63,301 nt of DNA from Albidovulum sp. (GTDB lineage: Bacteria; Pseudomonadota; Alphaproteobacteria; Rhodobacterales; Rhodobacteraceae), in the NCBI GenBank assembly GCA_028823855.1, contig JAPPFL010000077.1, forward strand, positions 1-63,301. The letters run 5' to 3'. Position 1 is the first letter of the stretch, and each line of letters opens with the position of its first letter. Positions 9,119 to 19,813 of this stretch are shown one piece after another. The notes beneath the pieces are model-generated. The model did no database searches and was not told where the DNA came from. It saw only the letters and a list, made by a program, of their open reading frames with translations. A program made the translations under genes and the position numbers.

Positions 9119-10174
9119 TCAGCTTCCATCCAACAGCTCTGCAAATCTGTCGATCTCCTCGTCCTCTGTCGACCAGTTGCAGACGAGGCGCGCAGATAGC
9201 GGTTCCTCGCCGTCGCCTTCGAAGCATTGGCTAAAGGGCCAGAGATAGTATTTTGCTCCCGCGTTCGCTGCGCGTCGATGCCCCCGCCGGGGCCAAGACG
9301 CGAATACCATGTTGGCTTCCACGGGATGTTCCAGTTGAACTCCCGGAATTGCCTGCAGCGCCTTCGCCAGGCGATCGGCGGCGCGGTTCGCCCGGCCTGC
9401 GAGCTTGAGCCACAAATCATCTTCAAGATACGCGTCCATTTGCGCGGAAAGGTATCTGTGCTTTGAAAACAGATGCCCGGCTCTTTTTCGGCGCAGTTCG
9501 AATTCCCAAGCTTTTTCCTTGTCGAAAATTACGACGGCCTCCGCGCCGATCAGGCCGTTCTTTGTGCCTCCAAACGAGAGAATATCGATTCCCGCTTTCC
9601 ATGACAGATCAGCGGGACTGCAACGGAGCCTTGCGACCGCGTTCGCAAATCTAGCTCCGTCCATGTGGCTCGGCAGCTCGTGCCGCGCGGCAATGGAAGT
9701 TAATTCCGAGACTTCGCCGCAACTGTACACGGCTCCGTTTTCAGTGGCGTTGGTAATCGAGAGCGGCCCCATTTGAACATTGTGCACGCCGACCAGGGCC
9801 GTCGTTTCGATGGCTCTCTCAAGGTTGCTGGGATCGATTTTTGCGTGATCGCCGTCCAGCAAAACCAATTTGGATCCGCCCGTAAAGAATTCAGGTCCGC
9901 CGCATTCGTCCTCTTCCACGTGCGAATGGCGATGGCAGTAGATGGCCGACCAAGGCCGACTCAGGCAGGCCAAACTCAGAGAATTCGCGGCGGTACCCGT
10001 CGCGACCAGATAAACCGCCGCGTCGGGAGACTCGAAAACCTCGCGAAATTTGCTAGTAGCCGATTCCATCCAGGCATCTGCGCCGTATGATCCGGCGTAG
10101 CCCGTATTGGCGCGCGCAATCGCATCCATTGCTTCCGGCGCGGCGGGGCCGGCGTTGTCGGACGCGAAGTTCAA
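9119..10174 (-). CDS. ltaE: Low-specificity L-threonine aldolase
   Basis: This is a PLP-dependent fold-type I enzyme that splits threonine or allo-threonine into glycine and acetaldehyde. The sequence shows NFASDNAGPAAPEAMDAI at the start, VATGTAANSLSL for cofactor phosphate binding, HMDGARFANAVARL, and SFGGTKNG with the Schiff-base lysine. I chose the TTG at 10174 (LNFASDN), which follows the stop of the upstream gene by 1 base and is preceded by GGAGG at 10184-10188, 9 bases away. An upstream start at 10222 would overlap the YcgN gene by 47 bases without a clear ribosome site. Length is about 351 residues, normal for the family. Confidence 0.9.
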   Translation of the reverse strand: MNFASDNAGPAAPEAMDAIARANTGYAGSYGADAWMESATSKFREVFESPDAAVYLVATGTAANSLSLACLSRPWSAIYCHRHSHVEEDECGGPEFFTGGSKLVLLDGDHAKIDPSNLERAIETTALVGVHNVQMGPLSITNATENGAVYSCGEVSELTSIAARHELPSHMDGARFANAVARLRCSPADLSWKAGIDILSFGGTKNGLIGAEAVVIFDKEKAWEFELRRKRAGHLFSKHRYLSAQMDAYLEDDLWLKLAGRANRAADRLAKALQAIPGVQLEHPVEANMVFASWPRRGHRRAANAGAKYYLWPFSQCFEGDGEEPLSARLVCNWSTEDEEIDRFAELLDGS

Positions 10175-10175
10175 G

Positions 10176-10628
10176 TCAATAATCCTCCACAGCGAAATTC
10201 CGCAAGTCTTCGTCGGCGACATGCTCTTCCGAAATATGCCTTCCCGAAATCGAAATGCCGGCCTTGTGCACGCTGTCGGGATCTCCGGAAATCAAAGGGT
10301 GCCATTCAAAAAGCGGCCTGCCTTCGTAAAGAAGGCGGTAAGCGCAAGTTTTCGGCATGAATTCGAGATTCGATTCAATGTTTTGCGGCAAAAGCTTTAT
10401 GCAGCTAGGTACGACCTCCGTTCTTCGGCTATAGTCCTTGCATCTGCAGGTAGATGAATCCAGGAGCCGGCAGGCAACGGAAGTGTATATGAATTCCGAT
10501 GAATCTTCATCTTCGAATTTGAGAACGCAGCAGCAGCCGCATCCATCGCAGATCGCTTCCCACTCGTCTTCATTCAACTCGCCGAGTTCGAATCGCTCCC
10601 AAAATCGCTCTCGAATGTCCTTGGTCAT
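10176..10628 (-). CDS. YcgN/YkgJ-type cysteine-cluster protein (UPF0260)
   Basis: From the ATG at 10628 the protein is 150 residues, the usual length of UPF0260 (YcgN). It begins MTKDIRERFWERFELGELNEDEWEAICDGCGCCC and has further cysteines in VACRLLDSSTCRCKDYSRR and PSCIKLLPQN, then CAYRLLYEGRPLFEWHPLISGD. The conserved cysteines suggest metal or Fe-S binding. The biochemical role of the family is not established. The open frame continues upstream to 10736 but without family similarity. It lies just upstream of ltaE and 3' of ribF on the same strand. Confidence 0.88.
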   Translation of the reverse strand: MTKDIRERFWERFELGELNEDEWEAICDGCGCCCVLKFEDEDSSEFIYTSVACRLLDSSTCRCKDYSRRTEVVPSCIKLLPQNIESNLEFMPKTCAYRLLYEGRPLFEWHPLISGDPDSVHKAGISISGRHISEEHVADEDLRNFAVEDY

Positions 10629-10739
10629 GGTATCGCGGTAGGTTAGGGAAAAAGGGATTTTGATCTTTTGAACGCAACTACGCTTAGGCGCAAGAGCGAA
10701 CTGCATAGCAATCCGTTGCGGTCGCGCCGCCGACAAGCG

Positions 10740-11690
10740 TCATTGCGATTCTCCCGCGGAGTCAAGAATCGCGCGCGACCGTGCGCAGTCGATCTGCATC
10801 TGATCGACCAATTTGCGTGCGGACTCGAACCTTTGTTCTTCTCTCTGGAATTCCACGAGTTCGACCGAGACGCGCTCGCCGTAAAGATCGCCGGAAAAAT
10901 CAAATAGGAATATTTCGAGAATCGGCTTGTTGCGACCGAATGTCGGGCGAATCCCAATAGACGCCGAGCCGCGGTAACGTCCTGCATGGGGGCCGGAGCG
11001 CACGTCCGCAAATGCCGCGTATACTCCGAACCTGGGAGGGTGAAATCCTGAAATACCGATGTTCAACGTCGGGAATCCCAGCTTCCGTCCTCTTTGGGCG
11101 CCCTTTTCGACGCGCCCTTCAATGCTGTGTCGGCGCCCGAGCATTCTAGCGGCGTCCCGCGTCCGCCCTTCGGATAAAGCCTTGCGGATGGCCGAGGAAG
11201 AGCATTTGCCGTCCTGGCCGCCGAATTCGGGCGCCACGGTTACCTCGAATCCGTGCCGTTTCCCGGACGCGGTCAGCAACTTCACGTCGCCGCTTCGACG
11301 ATGACCGAAGCGAAAATCGGATCCCACGACCACATGCGACAGCAGCAGCTGCTCTTTTAGGACGGAGGCCGCGAATTCGTCCGCGCCAAGCATGGAAAGC
11401 TCCGAGTTGAACGTCAGTTCGAAAAGAACGTCAATTCCCAAATCCCGGATGCGAGCGATTCGCGATTCGCCGCTCATCAGCCTGAATGGGGGAGCTGCCG
11501 GCGCAAAAAATTCTCGCGGGTGAGGTTCGAACGTTACTACTCCCGACGGTTTTCCTCCTTCTTTCGCTATGTCCTGCGCAAGCCGAATTACGGAAACATG
11601 GCCCAAATGAAGGCCATCGAAATTGCCGATTGCCGCGACCGATTCCCGCGCGATTTTGCGCGGTCGCTGATTGTTCCTGAAGATGCGCAT
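10740..11690 (-). CDS. ribF: Bifunctional riboflavin kinase / FAD synthetase
   Basis: The protein has 316 residues. The N-terminal adenylyltransferase domain shows AAIGNFDGLHLGHVSVI (the HxGH-like nucleotide site) and VVGSDFRFGHRRSGD. The C-terminal riboflavin kinase domain shows GRRHSIEGRVEKGAQRGRKLGFPTLNI and ASIGIRPTFG. It converts riboflavin to FMN and then FAD in the cytoplasm. The ATG at 11690 follows the MaoC gene stop by 17 bases, so maoC-ribF-ycgN-ltaE may be co-transcribed. No FMN riboswitch was seen upstream. Confidence 0.95.
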   Translation of the reverse strand: MRIFRNNQRPRKIARESVAAIGNFDGLHLGHVSVIRLAQDIAKEGGKPSGVVTFEPHPREFFAPAAPPFRLMSGESRIARIRDLGIDVLFELTFNSELSMLGADEFAASVLKEQLLLSHVVVGSDFRFGHRRSGDVKLLTASGKRHGFEVTVAPEFGGQDGKCSSSAIRKALSEGRTRDAARMLGRRHSIEGRVEKGAQRGRKLGFPTLNIGISGFHPPRFGVYAAFADVRSGPHAGRYRGSASIGIRPTFGRNKPILEIFLFDFSGDLYGERVSVELVEFQREEQRFESARKLVDQMQIDCARSRAILDSAGESQ

Positions 11691-11707
11691 TCGCGCCGAT
11701 GTGAATC

Positions 11708-12151
11708 CTAGTTGTAGATCGGAGCGATGACGCGAGCGTCGCCGGTAACGACGACTTTGTCATCCACCCAAGCTTCGCAGTCTAAATTGACGCGATTTCG
11801 ATCCGAATCGATTTCGGATATCGTTACTTCGGCGACCACTTTGTCGCCCGGCTTGACCGGCGCTACGAACCTTAGGTTTTGGCCAAGATAAATGGTTCCG
11901 TGCCCCGGAAGCTTTTCTCCGATCAACCCGGAAAACAAGGCTGCGGTGAGCATGCCGTGCGCGATTCTTTCGCCGAATATCGTCTCTTTCGCCGCCTCGT
12001 CGGAGAAGTGAAGCGGATTGCGGTCTTCGGCGATCTCGCCAAACATCTCGATTTCGCGATCGCCGATAGTCTTGGCGATGCGGCTGCGCATGCCGACTCG
12101 CAGATCTTCGAGGAATATTGTTCCCGTGCCTTCGATGACGATGTTATCCAT
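11708..12151 (-). CDS. MaoC-like (R)-specific enoyl-CoA hydratase
   Basis: The 147-residue hot-dog-fold protein has the hydratase-2 motif with the catalytic Asp and His (AEDRNPLHFSDEAA...GERIAHGMLTAALFSGLIG). Enzymes of this type hydrate trans-2-enoyl-CoA to the R-3-hydroxyacyl-CoA, often linking beta-oxidation to polyester or lipid metabolism. The ATG at 12151 (MDNIVIEGTG) is preceded by GGAG 8 bases upstream. The frame extends to 12184 but that start lacks a ribosome site. It is the first gene of a same-strand run that continues into ribF. Confidence 0.88.
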   Translation of the reverse strand: MDNIVIEGTGTIFLEDLRVGMRSRIAKTIGDREIEMFGEIAEDRNPLHFSDEAAKETIFGERIAHGMLTAALFSGLIGEKLPGHGTIYLGQNLRFVAPVKPGDKVVAEVTISEIDSDRNRVNLDCEAWVDDKVVVTGDARVIAPIYN

Positions 12152-13017
12152 AAATTTACTCCAGTTTCGCGCCTTGTTGCCCACGGCTTGAATTCTGTCA
12201 AGACACGGATTTCGGGCGCGAGCGAGCCGGCGAGCAATTCCGATTTGCGGAAGGCCTAACAGACGTTAACTACCGGGTATTGAATCGTGGCCCGTGGCTG
12301 CCGGGTCCGTCGAGGAGGCATTTAATTCTTTCATTTGGATAGTGAATCAAAGGTTATCTAACGGCTTCGACTTGGCGGCCAGAGCGATAGCCGGCGATTC
12401 GACGAGCAAATTCGCGAGCTTTAGGCTCGAGCGAAGGGGAACGCGAAAAGGAACGAAAGGCGATGCACGGGCGCGCCGAGGCATACGAAAAATTGCCGCG
12501 AATCCAACGATCGCGGCGCAGTCTAAATTCGCTATGCGAAAATTCTGAGTTTCGAAGCAGTTGTCCTTTCGGCAAAGTGATTGGCGGAGTTCGCGCCGAC
12601 GCGATCTCGTCCCGTTTCCCGGTGAACAAGACAGGTAAGCGAGTATCGGGAATTAGGCGCGAACCACAGCGCCGAATGGGGGAACGGCGCGCCCAATCGC
12701 TCAGGCTTCCCGTAGGACCGCGAAGTGGCGGCGTCCGGCATCCGAGGCCCGATTGATCTGGTCGTATATTATTTTTGGAAATTTGCGGGTCGAGACGCGG
12801 ATTCGGCTACGCGAATACTCGTGGACCGTTTTTGAAAAGGCCGAATAATTTAGCGAGTAAAAACAGAAAGTTCCCTCCGATGCCCCGCGTCGATCCACGC
12901 TGGGAAGACGGCACGCTATAGATTTTGGAAATTCCGCGCCACGGGGTTCGTCGACAATTAGTGAATGAATCCAAAGATGCGGGCTTTCCGAAATAGAGGC
13001 ATCCCCGGTCGAGAGCC
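12152..13017. other. Intergenic stretch without a recognisable gene
   Basis: About 870 bases between the MaoC gene and the HAD phosphatase gene hold only short open frames that lack family motifs and plausible ribosome sites. I see no tRNA, terminator or repeat in it. It may contain promoters for the maoC-ribF run or be a fully decayed gene. Confidence 0.5.
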
Positions 13018-13890
13018 CTATCGAAGCCTGCCGATCGCGTATTTCGGAAACGCTCGATGCTCATCCAAATACCGCTTTAGTTTTAACGGATCCGGGCTAA
13101 ATTCGGTGCCGGTTTCATCCGCCGCCAAGCCGCCCGAAACAAAAACGCAGTCCAGATTCTGGCTCTCGGCTCCCAGTATGTCGGTGGAGATGCCGTCGCC
13201 GACGCACACGATGCGATCCGAACGCGTTCCCGGTACGAGGGCGGTAAGCCGTCTCAAAGCCAAATGGTAAATCCTGCGGTGAGGTTTTCCGTAGTAGAGC
13301 GATTCGCCTCCGATAGATTCGTACATGCGAGCTATCGCGCCCGCGCAGTAGAAGCGTTCGGCTCCTCGGTCCACGACGATGTCGGGATTTACGCACAGCA
13401 GCTTGAACCCGGCCCTCAAGCCTTTTTCCAATATTGGAAGATAGTCTTCGAGCTTGTCGTTCTCCTCGTCGAAAAGCCCCGTGCAAACAAAGCCTTCCGC
13501 CTCTTCGCTGGGCACTCGTTCGATTTCGGAAGATTCTATGCCTTCGGGAGGCTCGAAAAATTTCAAATTGATCGGCGGGCCTATATGGAACACTCTTTTG
13601 CCGGCTCTGCCTGCGAAAAGCGCGTCTTGCGCCGCATCGCCCGACGAAACGATCAGATGCCAAATGTCGCTCGGCACGCCGATCTGCGCAAGTTGCTTGG
13701 CTACCGCATCGTGAAGCCTGGGAGAATTGGTAAGCAGGACGACCTTGCCGCCTCTTTCGGAATACGATTTCAAGGCTGATACGGCTTCCGCGTATGGACG
13801 GCGACCGTCGTGCAGGCATCCCCATAGGTCGCAAAAGATCGCATCGTAGCGATCGGAAATCTCCGTGAACTCAGAAATAATTTCGGTCAT
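13018..13890 (-). CDS. HAD superfamily class IIA phosphatase (NagD-like, TIGR01459 type)
   Basis: The protein has 290 residues. Motif I is DAIFCDLWGCLHDG with the nucleophilic aspartate, and the second residue pair is DLW rather than DxD, as is usual for this alphaproteobacterial subfamily. Motif II is VVLLTNSPR. The cap region follows, then GKPHRRIYHLALRR and motif IV CVGDGISTDILGAESQNLDCVFVSGG. It should be a cytoplasmic phosphatase on a sugar or nucleotide phosphate; the substrate is unknown. It is followed on the same strand by an 866-base gap. Confidence 0.88.
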   Translation of the reverse strand: MTEIISEFTEISDRYDAIFCDLWGCLHDGRRPYAEAVSALKSYSERGGKVVLLTNSPRLHDAVAKQLAQIGVPSDIWHLIVSSGDAAQDALFAGRAGKRVFHIGPPINLKFFEPPEGIESSEIERVPSEEAEGFVCTGLFDEENDKLEDYLPILEKGLRAGFKLLCVNPDIVVDRGAERFYCAGAIARMYESIGGESLYYGKPHRRIYHLALRRLTALVPGTRSDRIVCVGDGISTDILGAESQNLDCVFVSGGLAADETGTEFSPDPLKLKRYLDEHRAFPKYAIGRLR

Positions 13891-13928
13891 GAATTATTGA
13901 CTCCGCGAAAAATCGTTCGCTTCAAGAT

Positions 13929-14846
13929 TCACCAGGTTAAATTCGGGATGATCTGTTTTTTGCGGCTGACAATGCCGGGCAACTCGACCGTATCTCCCGT
14001 AGGTAGCGCTCCGAAGCTCCTTTCCGCGATGTGCGAGGCAAATTCATTCGGCAGCAGTAGCACGGCATTCTGTTCAAGAATGTTTACGACGAAAAATAGA
14101 ACGACGTCTATTCCCTCTTTGCTTCGGCGCGAATCAATCGCGGCCATCAGGCCGCGTTTGCGGTTCAGCACCGCCGAAGGATTCATGGTTTCCAGAACCG
14201 AAATTCGGAACGATTTGCCTTCAATCTCGTATTTCTTTGAATCGATTTCCAGAAGCTGCTCATCCGAATACTCGGAGATATCGGACTTGGCTTTGAACAT
14301 GGCCTTCGCTAGTTCGGAAATCTCGACGTCGAGCTCCCTCGCGAGCTTTTCAGCGAGTTCCCTGTCGGTTGGCGTCGTCGTAGGAGACCGGAATTCGAGC
14401 GTGTCGGAAATTATGCAGGATAGCATTATCCCCTTTATCCCGGGAGAAAGCTTGTCGGCATCCGAGCCCATCAATTGATTCATGACGGTCGCGGTGCACG
14501 CCAGGGGTCTGACCGTAATGTTGATAGGGCTTTTGGTTTTCAATCCTCCCTGCAGCAGGTGATGGTCGATAATTTCTACAATGTTCGCGTCGCCGATATT
14601 GTCGGGAAGTTCCGCGACATTGTTGGTATCCACGAGCACGACCTGATCCCCGGCCCCGACTTCGGAAAGTATTTCCGGGACTTCGAAGCCCCAGCGGTCA
14701 AGCACGTACCGCGCTTCCTTGCTTGGCGCGCCCAAAAGTCTCGGTTCGGCCGTTCGATCTAATATTTCCGAAAGATACCACGCCCATATGATCGCCGAAC
14801 CCGCTGAATCCGTATCCGGAGCCTTATGCCCGAACACCTTGATCAT
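13929..14846 (-). CDS. ppaC: Manganese-dependent inorganic pyrophosphatase (DHH family)
   Basis: The 305-residue protein matches family II pyrophosphatases. It begins MIKVFGHKAPDTDSAGSAI, the first metal motif, followed by VVLVDTNN, the DHH signature in EIIDHHLLQGG, and the C-terminal DHHA2 substrate domain with NRKRGLMAAIDSRRSKEGID. It hydrolyses pyrophosphate to drive biosynthesis. Family II enzymes are less common in proteobacteria than family I. The gene ends 38 bases before the HAD phosphatase gene and may share its transcript. Confidence 0.92.
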   Translation of the reverse strand: MIKVFGHKAPDTDSAGSAIIWAWYLSEILDRTAEPRLLGAPSKEARYVLDRWGFEVPEILSEVGAGDQVVLVDTNNVAELPDNIGDANIVEIIDHHLLQGGLKTKSPINITVRPLACTATVMNQLMGSDADKLSPGIKGIMLSCIISDTLEFRSPTTTPTDRELAEKLARELDVEISELAKAMFKAKSDISEYSDEQLLEIDSKKYEIEGKSFRISVLETMNPSAVLNRKRGLMAAIDSRRSKEGIDVVLFFVVNILEQNAVLLLPNEFASHIAERSFGALPTGDTVELPGIVSRKKQIIPNLTW

Positions 14847-15159
14847 GTTTTTCTCCGTTTTCTCGCCGCGTAATGCGAGGCGCTTATAGACTTCATTGAA
14901 TGGAGTGTCACGGTGCGATCGCCGACAATTGCCGCGGATTCAACGTTGACGATTTTGAATGGGTCCGGTATCGGGAATTTCGCCCGTCGCTAAAAAAGGA
15001 AAACCCGGAGAGCCGAAGGCGAAATTCGACTTTTTCGCGCGGATAGTTCCAATGGCGGCTCGATTGCGCTTTAATGTCAATTGGCCGCGAGCGTAGAATT
15101 AGCGCCCGAGGAATCCGGGAATCTCCGAAAAAAAATTCAAAAAAAATTTCGCCGGCGTA

Positions 15160-15187
15160 TTGAAGCGAAAAATCCAGAAACTATCTA
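15160..15187 (+). promoter_or_regulatory. Probable groESL promoter
   Basis: TTGAAG at 15160-15165 and TATCTA at 15182-15187, separated by 16 bases, resemble -35 and -10 boxes. Transcription would start a few bases before or in the CIRCE operator at 15195-15221, the usual arrangement for HrcA repression. The preceding 250 bases contain no gene. No mapped start supports this. Confidence 0.5.
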
Positions 15188-15194
15188 ACGGCTG

Positions 15195-15221
15195 TTAGCA
15201 CTCGACGGCGATGAGTGCCGA
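15195..15221 (+). promoter_or_regulatory. CIRCE operator (HrcA binding site)
   Basis: TTAGCACTC, a 9-base spacer and GAGTGCCGA form an inverted repeat that matches the CIRCE consensus TTAGCACTC-N9-GAGTGCTAA, with two changes in the right arm. It lies 56 bases upstream of the groES start. This is the site where HrcA represses chaperonin genes in the absence of heat stress. Confidence 0.9.
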
Positions 15222-15277
15222 CAATTCGTCGGCCGCCGAAGGGCGCTGGGTTGAGATTTATAGGAAAGGAAGGTGAA

Positions 15278-15565
15278 ATGGCCTTGAGACCCCTGCAGGA
15301 TCGCGTGCTCGTTCGGCGCATCGAGAGCGATGAAAAAACCAAGGGCGGGCTGATTATTCCCGATACGGCGAAGGAGAAGCCGGCCGAAGGAGAAATCATC
15401 TCGTGCGGAGAAGGTGCCCGAAAGGATTCGGGCGAACTAATTCCGATGAGCGTCAAGGACGGCGATCGCGTCCTTTTTGGCAAATGGTCCGGGACGGAAG
15501 TAACGGTCGACGGCGAAGAGCTGCTCATCATGAAGGAAAGCGACATTCTCGGCATTCTCAGCTGA
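15278..15565 (+). CDS. groES: Co-chaperonin GroES
   Basis: The protein is 95 residues long and begins [16 protein letters not shown]. It has the mobile-loop region [21 protein letters not shown] and [17 protein letters not shown]. The ATG at 15278 is preceded by AAGGAAGGTG. It caps GroEL during protein folding. groEL follows after 48 bases, and the CIRCE element lies upstream. Confidence 0.98.
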   Translation: MALRPLQDRVLVRRIESDEKTKGGLIIPDTAKEKPAEGEIISCGEGARKDSGELIPMSVKDGDRVLFGKWSGTEVTVDGEELLIMKESDILGILS

Positions 15566-15589
15566 GCCGTCGATTTCCCGGAATTCTAG

Positions 15590-17257
<1,668 letters not shown>

Positions 17258-17280
17258 GCCAGACTAAATTGAAATTCGGA

Positions 17281-17307
17281 AAGGGGGCCTTCCAAGGCCC
17301 CTTTTTT
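17281..17307 (+). terminator. Rho-independent terminator after groEL
   Basis: GGGGCCTT, a 2-base loop (CC) and AAGGCCCC form a perfect 8-base stem (17284-17301), followed by six T residues at 17302-17307. It lies 26 bases after the groEL stop and should end the groESL transcript. Confidence 0.93.
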
Positions 17308-17719
17308 CCTGGATGCGCGCTAAGCGATTGCAGAATGAATCGCGCGTCGCCGAATTAGGTCCTTCGGAAACGCGAATCCGATCGCGCGCCGCATCGAGAA
17401 ACGAAGATGCCCTGCGGTCAATCGGCGGGCCTTCAAGTCGGCCGCATTCGAGAGCATCGGGAGTGCGCGCGCTGGCACTGGCAAGATCGATAGATCATGA
17501 CGCATCCGTCTCCGTTCGAAAATCGCTTCGAATCGGCGATAATCGTGATATCGAAATAAAAATTCTTTCCCTCTTTTTCGGCTTTGGTTCCGTCGGCCGG
17601 GAAATTCGCCGGAAACGGAAATTTAAGCGCAAACTTCTTGCCATTTGATGTAGCATGCACATATCAAGGGACAATTGACTGCGGAATTGCGCAATGCAAA
17701 TGGCTGCGGAATAGGAAAA
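17308..17719. other. Intergenic region before the Hsp20 gene
   Basis: About 410 bases contain no supported gene. The last 60 bases are the untranslated leader of the Hsp20 gene. Many alphaproteobacterial Hsp20 leaders are RNA thermometers of the ROSE type, but I could not identify the conserved ROSE pairing here. The rest shows nothing recognisable. Confidence 0.45.
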
Positions 17720-18133
17720 ATGTCGAAGCAATTTTTCGGGTCGCATCCATTCCTGCTCGGATTCGACCAGCTGGACCGATTGCTGGAAAGTTCGGAGAAA
17801 AGCGCTTCAGGCGGGTATCCGCCGTATAACATCGTGCGAACCTCGAGCGACCAATTCCAGATTTCTGTCGCTGTCGCCGGATTCTCCAGCGGCGATCTGG
17901 ACGTAACTGTTGAAGGCCGTCAGCTCCATATCGCCGGAAGGCGAAGAGAATCCGGCGCCCGCAGGGTTTTCCTCCATAACGGCATTGCCGCGAGGCAGTT
18001 TCGGCGCAGTTTCGTTCTTGCGGATGGCATGGAGGTTTCCGGCGCGCGTTTGGCGGACGGCCTTCTGCATATAGAACTGTTCAGGAAGTCCCCCGACCCG
18101 CAAATCCACCGCATCGAGATCGCAACGCTCTAG
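17720..18133 (+). CDS. Small heat shock protein, Hsp20/alpha-crystallin family (IbpA-like)
   Basis: The 137-residue protein begins MSKQFFGSHPFLLGFDQLDRLLESSEKS, the typical N-terminal arm of alphaproteobacterial class A Hsp20. The alpha-crystallin domain follows: PPYNIVRTSSDQFQISVAVAGFSSGDLDVTVEGRQLHIAGRR, then FLHNGIAARQFRRSFVLADGMEVSGARLADGLLHIELFR. It holds aggregating proteins during heat stress. The start at 17720 is preceded by AATAGGAAAA. A DUF1150 gene follows after 9 bases, a conserved pairing. Confidence 0.93.
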   Translation: MSKQFFGSHPFLLGFDQLDRLLESSEKSASGGYPPYNIVRTSSDQFQISVAVAGFSSGDLDVTVEGRQLHIAGRRRESGARRVFLHNGIAARQFRRSFVLADGMEVSGARLADGLLHIELFRKSPDPQIHRIEIATL

Positions 18134-18142
18134 GAGTAGAAA

Positions 18143-18370
18143 ATGGAACGCAATCCGCCAGTTGATTTCGGCAATTTGACCCGAACGGTCTACGTGCGTC
18201 CGGTGGAAGCGGAAGACCTTCCCGACGATATTCGCGAGCAGATTTCCGATTCGAAGGAAATGTTCGCACTCCACGATTCCGCCGGTCAAAGAATCGCGGT
18301 CGTATCCGATCGCCGAATTGCGTTCGCCGTCGCGCGCAGGAACGATTTTTCTCCCGTTCACGTGCACTGA
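18143..18370 (+). CDS. DUF1150 family protein
   Basis: This 75-residue protein has TVYVRPVEAEDLPDDIREQ and the conserved core MFALHDSAGQRIAVVSDRRIAFAVARRNDFSPVHVH. DUF1150 proteins are found mostly in alphaproteobacteria, commonly directly after an Hsp20 gene, as here. The ribosome site CTAGGAGTAG precedes the ATG. The molecular role is unknown. Co-induction with Hsp20 is the natural guess. Confidence 0.9.
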   Translation: MERNPPVDFGNLTRTVYVRPVEAEDLPDDIREQISDSKEMFALHDSAGQRIAVVSDRRIAFAVARRNDFSPVHVH

Positions 18371-18581
18371 CGACGACTAAGAATTCCGTAAATTCTCGAC
18401 CATACCCTGTGCGATTGACGCTCGCGTATTGCGCGGAGCTGACGTGGAGCAAGCCAAGGCAGGGCCCCGCTTTCCACCCGCCGGACGAGGCGACTCCGCG
18501 ATCGCCCGCGATCCGGTTGAATCCGATGCCGAGCCAAATGAAATTCGACTACTTTAACTCTTTAACCAAAAGGTACTGAAT

Positions 18582-19625
18582 ATGAATATGAACCGACTGG
18601 GAAGCACCGACATTCTCGTTAGCGAACTATGCCTCGGTACTATGACATTCGGCACTCAAACGCCGGAATCCGACGCTCACAGGCAAATCGACATGGCCCT
18701 GGACCATGGAATCAACGTTGCCGACACTGCCGAGCTATATCCTGTCAATCCGATGACGGCTGCGACACAGGGAGATAGCGAGAGAATTCTCGGAAGCTGG
18801 ATTGCCAAATCGGGAAAGCGAAAGGAGCTTCTCGTCGCCACTAAGGTTTCGGGAGAGGGGCAAAAATTGATTCGCAACGGCGCGCCGATATCGCGGGAAA
18901 CCATCGCGATCGCCGTTGAAAGCTCTCTAAAACGGCTAAGGACCGATTATATCGACTTCTACCAGCTTCATTGGCCCAATCGCGGCTCCTACATGTTCCG
19001 GCAGAATTGGACTTTCGATCCGACCAGGCAAAACAGTTCGGAAACGCTGGACCACATGGCGGAAACATTGGAAGCGGTCGACGATTTGGTGAAGGCGGGC
19101 AAAGTCCGATGTTTCGGCTTATCGAATGAAAGCGCTTGGGGAACGGCGAATTGGCTGCGAATCGCTCGCGAGCGCGGATTGCCCAAGGTCGAGTCGATTC
19201 AAAACGAGTATAGCCTGATGTGCAGGCTCTACGACACCGACCTCGCTGAACTGTCTCACCACGAATCAGTTGGCCTGCTCGCCTACTCGCCTCTCGCGAC
19301 CGGGCTGCTCACAGGAAAATACAGGAAGGGCGCGGTTCCCGCAGGCTCGCGGAAATCGATATCGCCCAAGCTCGGCGGCAGAGCGACCGATCGTTCATCT
19401 CAAGCGGTCGAAGCCTATTTGGGCGTCGCCCGCAAGCACGGGCTGGACCTCGCTCATATGGCGCTGGCCTTCTGCATTACGAGGCCATTCATGGCATCGG
19501 CGATATTCGGGGCGACCACTTCTCGGCAGCTAGAACATTTGCTCAAGGCCGCCGAAGTCAGATTGACTGAAGAGTGCCTGAACGACATCGATAAGGCGCA
19601 CCGTGCGAACCCTATGCCCTATTGA
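18582..19625 (+). CDS. Aldo-keto reductase, Tas-like NADP(H)-dependent
   Basis: The protein is 347 residues, the length of E. coli Tas. It shows NRLGSTDILVSELCLGTMTFG, the catalytic Asp/Tyr region NVADTAELYPVNPMT, the catalytic lysine in LLVATKVSG and YQLHWPNRG. The cofactor end is FGATTSRQLEHLLKA. It should reduce aldehydes or ketones in the cytoplasm. The true substrate is unknown. It stands alone, with 211 bases upstream and decayed DNA downstream. Confidence 0.92.
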   Translation: MNMNRLGSTDILVSELCLGTMTFGTQTPESDAHRQIDMALDHGINVADTAELYPVNPMTAATQGDSERILGSWIAKSGKRKELLVATKVSGEGQKLIRNGAPISRETIAIAVESSLKRLRTDYIDFYQLHWPNRGSYMFRQNWTFDPTRQNSSETLDHMAETLEAVDDLVKAGKVRCFGLSNESAWGTANWLRIARERGLPKVESIQNEYSLMCRLYDTDLAELSHHESVGLLAYSPLATGLLTGKYRKGAVPAGSRKSISPKLGGRATDRSSQAVEAYLGVARKHGLDLAHMALAFCITRPFMASAIFGATTSRQLEHLLKAAEVRLTEECLNDIDKAHRANPMPY

Positions 19626-19813
19626 GCTAGGCATCGGTTCCAGAAACCGCCGGTTTTTGGTCAATTGAAAGTCGAGATCGATTCTTTTTGCGGTGGGCGG
19701 TTCGCTTTCTCGCGCCGCAAGTTCGCTGAATTTGTATACCGCCTTCCAAGGCATGATATGCCCTGAATTCGTTCAAATTGCCAACGTGTTCGAGTGACGA
19801 TTGGATTAGCCGA

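Noticed and set aside
10690-11800. FMN riboswitch near ribF
   Set aside because: No conserved multi-branch core was visible upstream of the ribF start, which follows the MaoC gene by only 17 bases.
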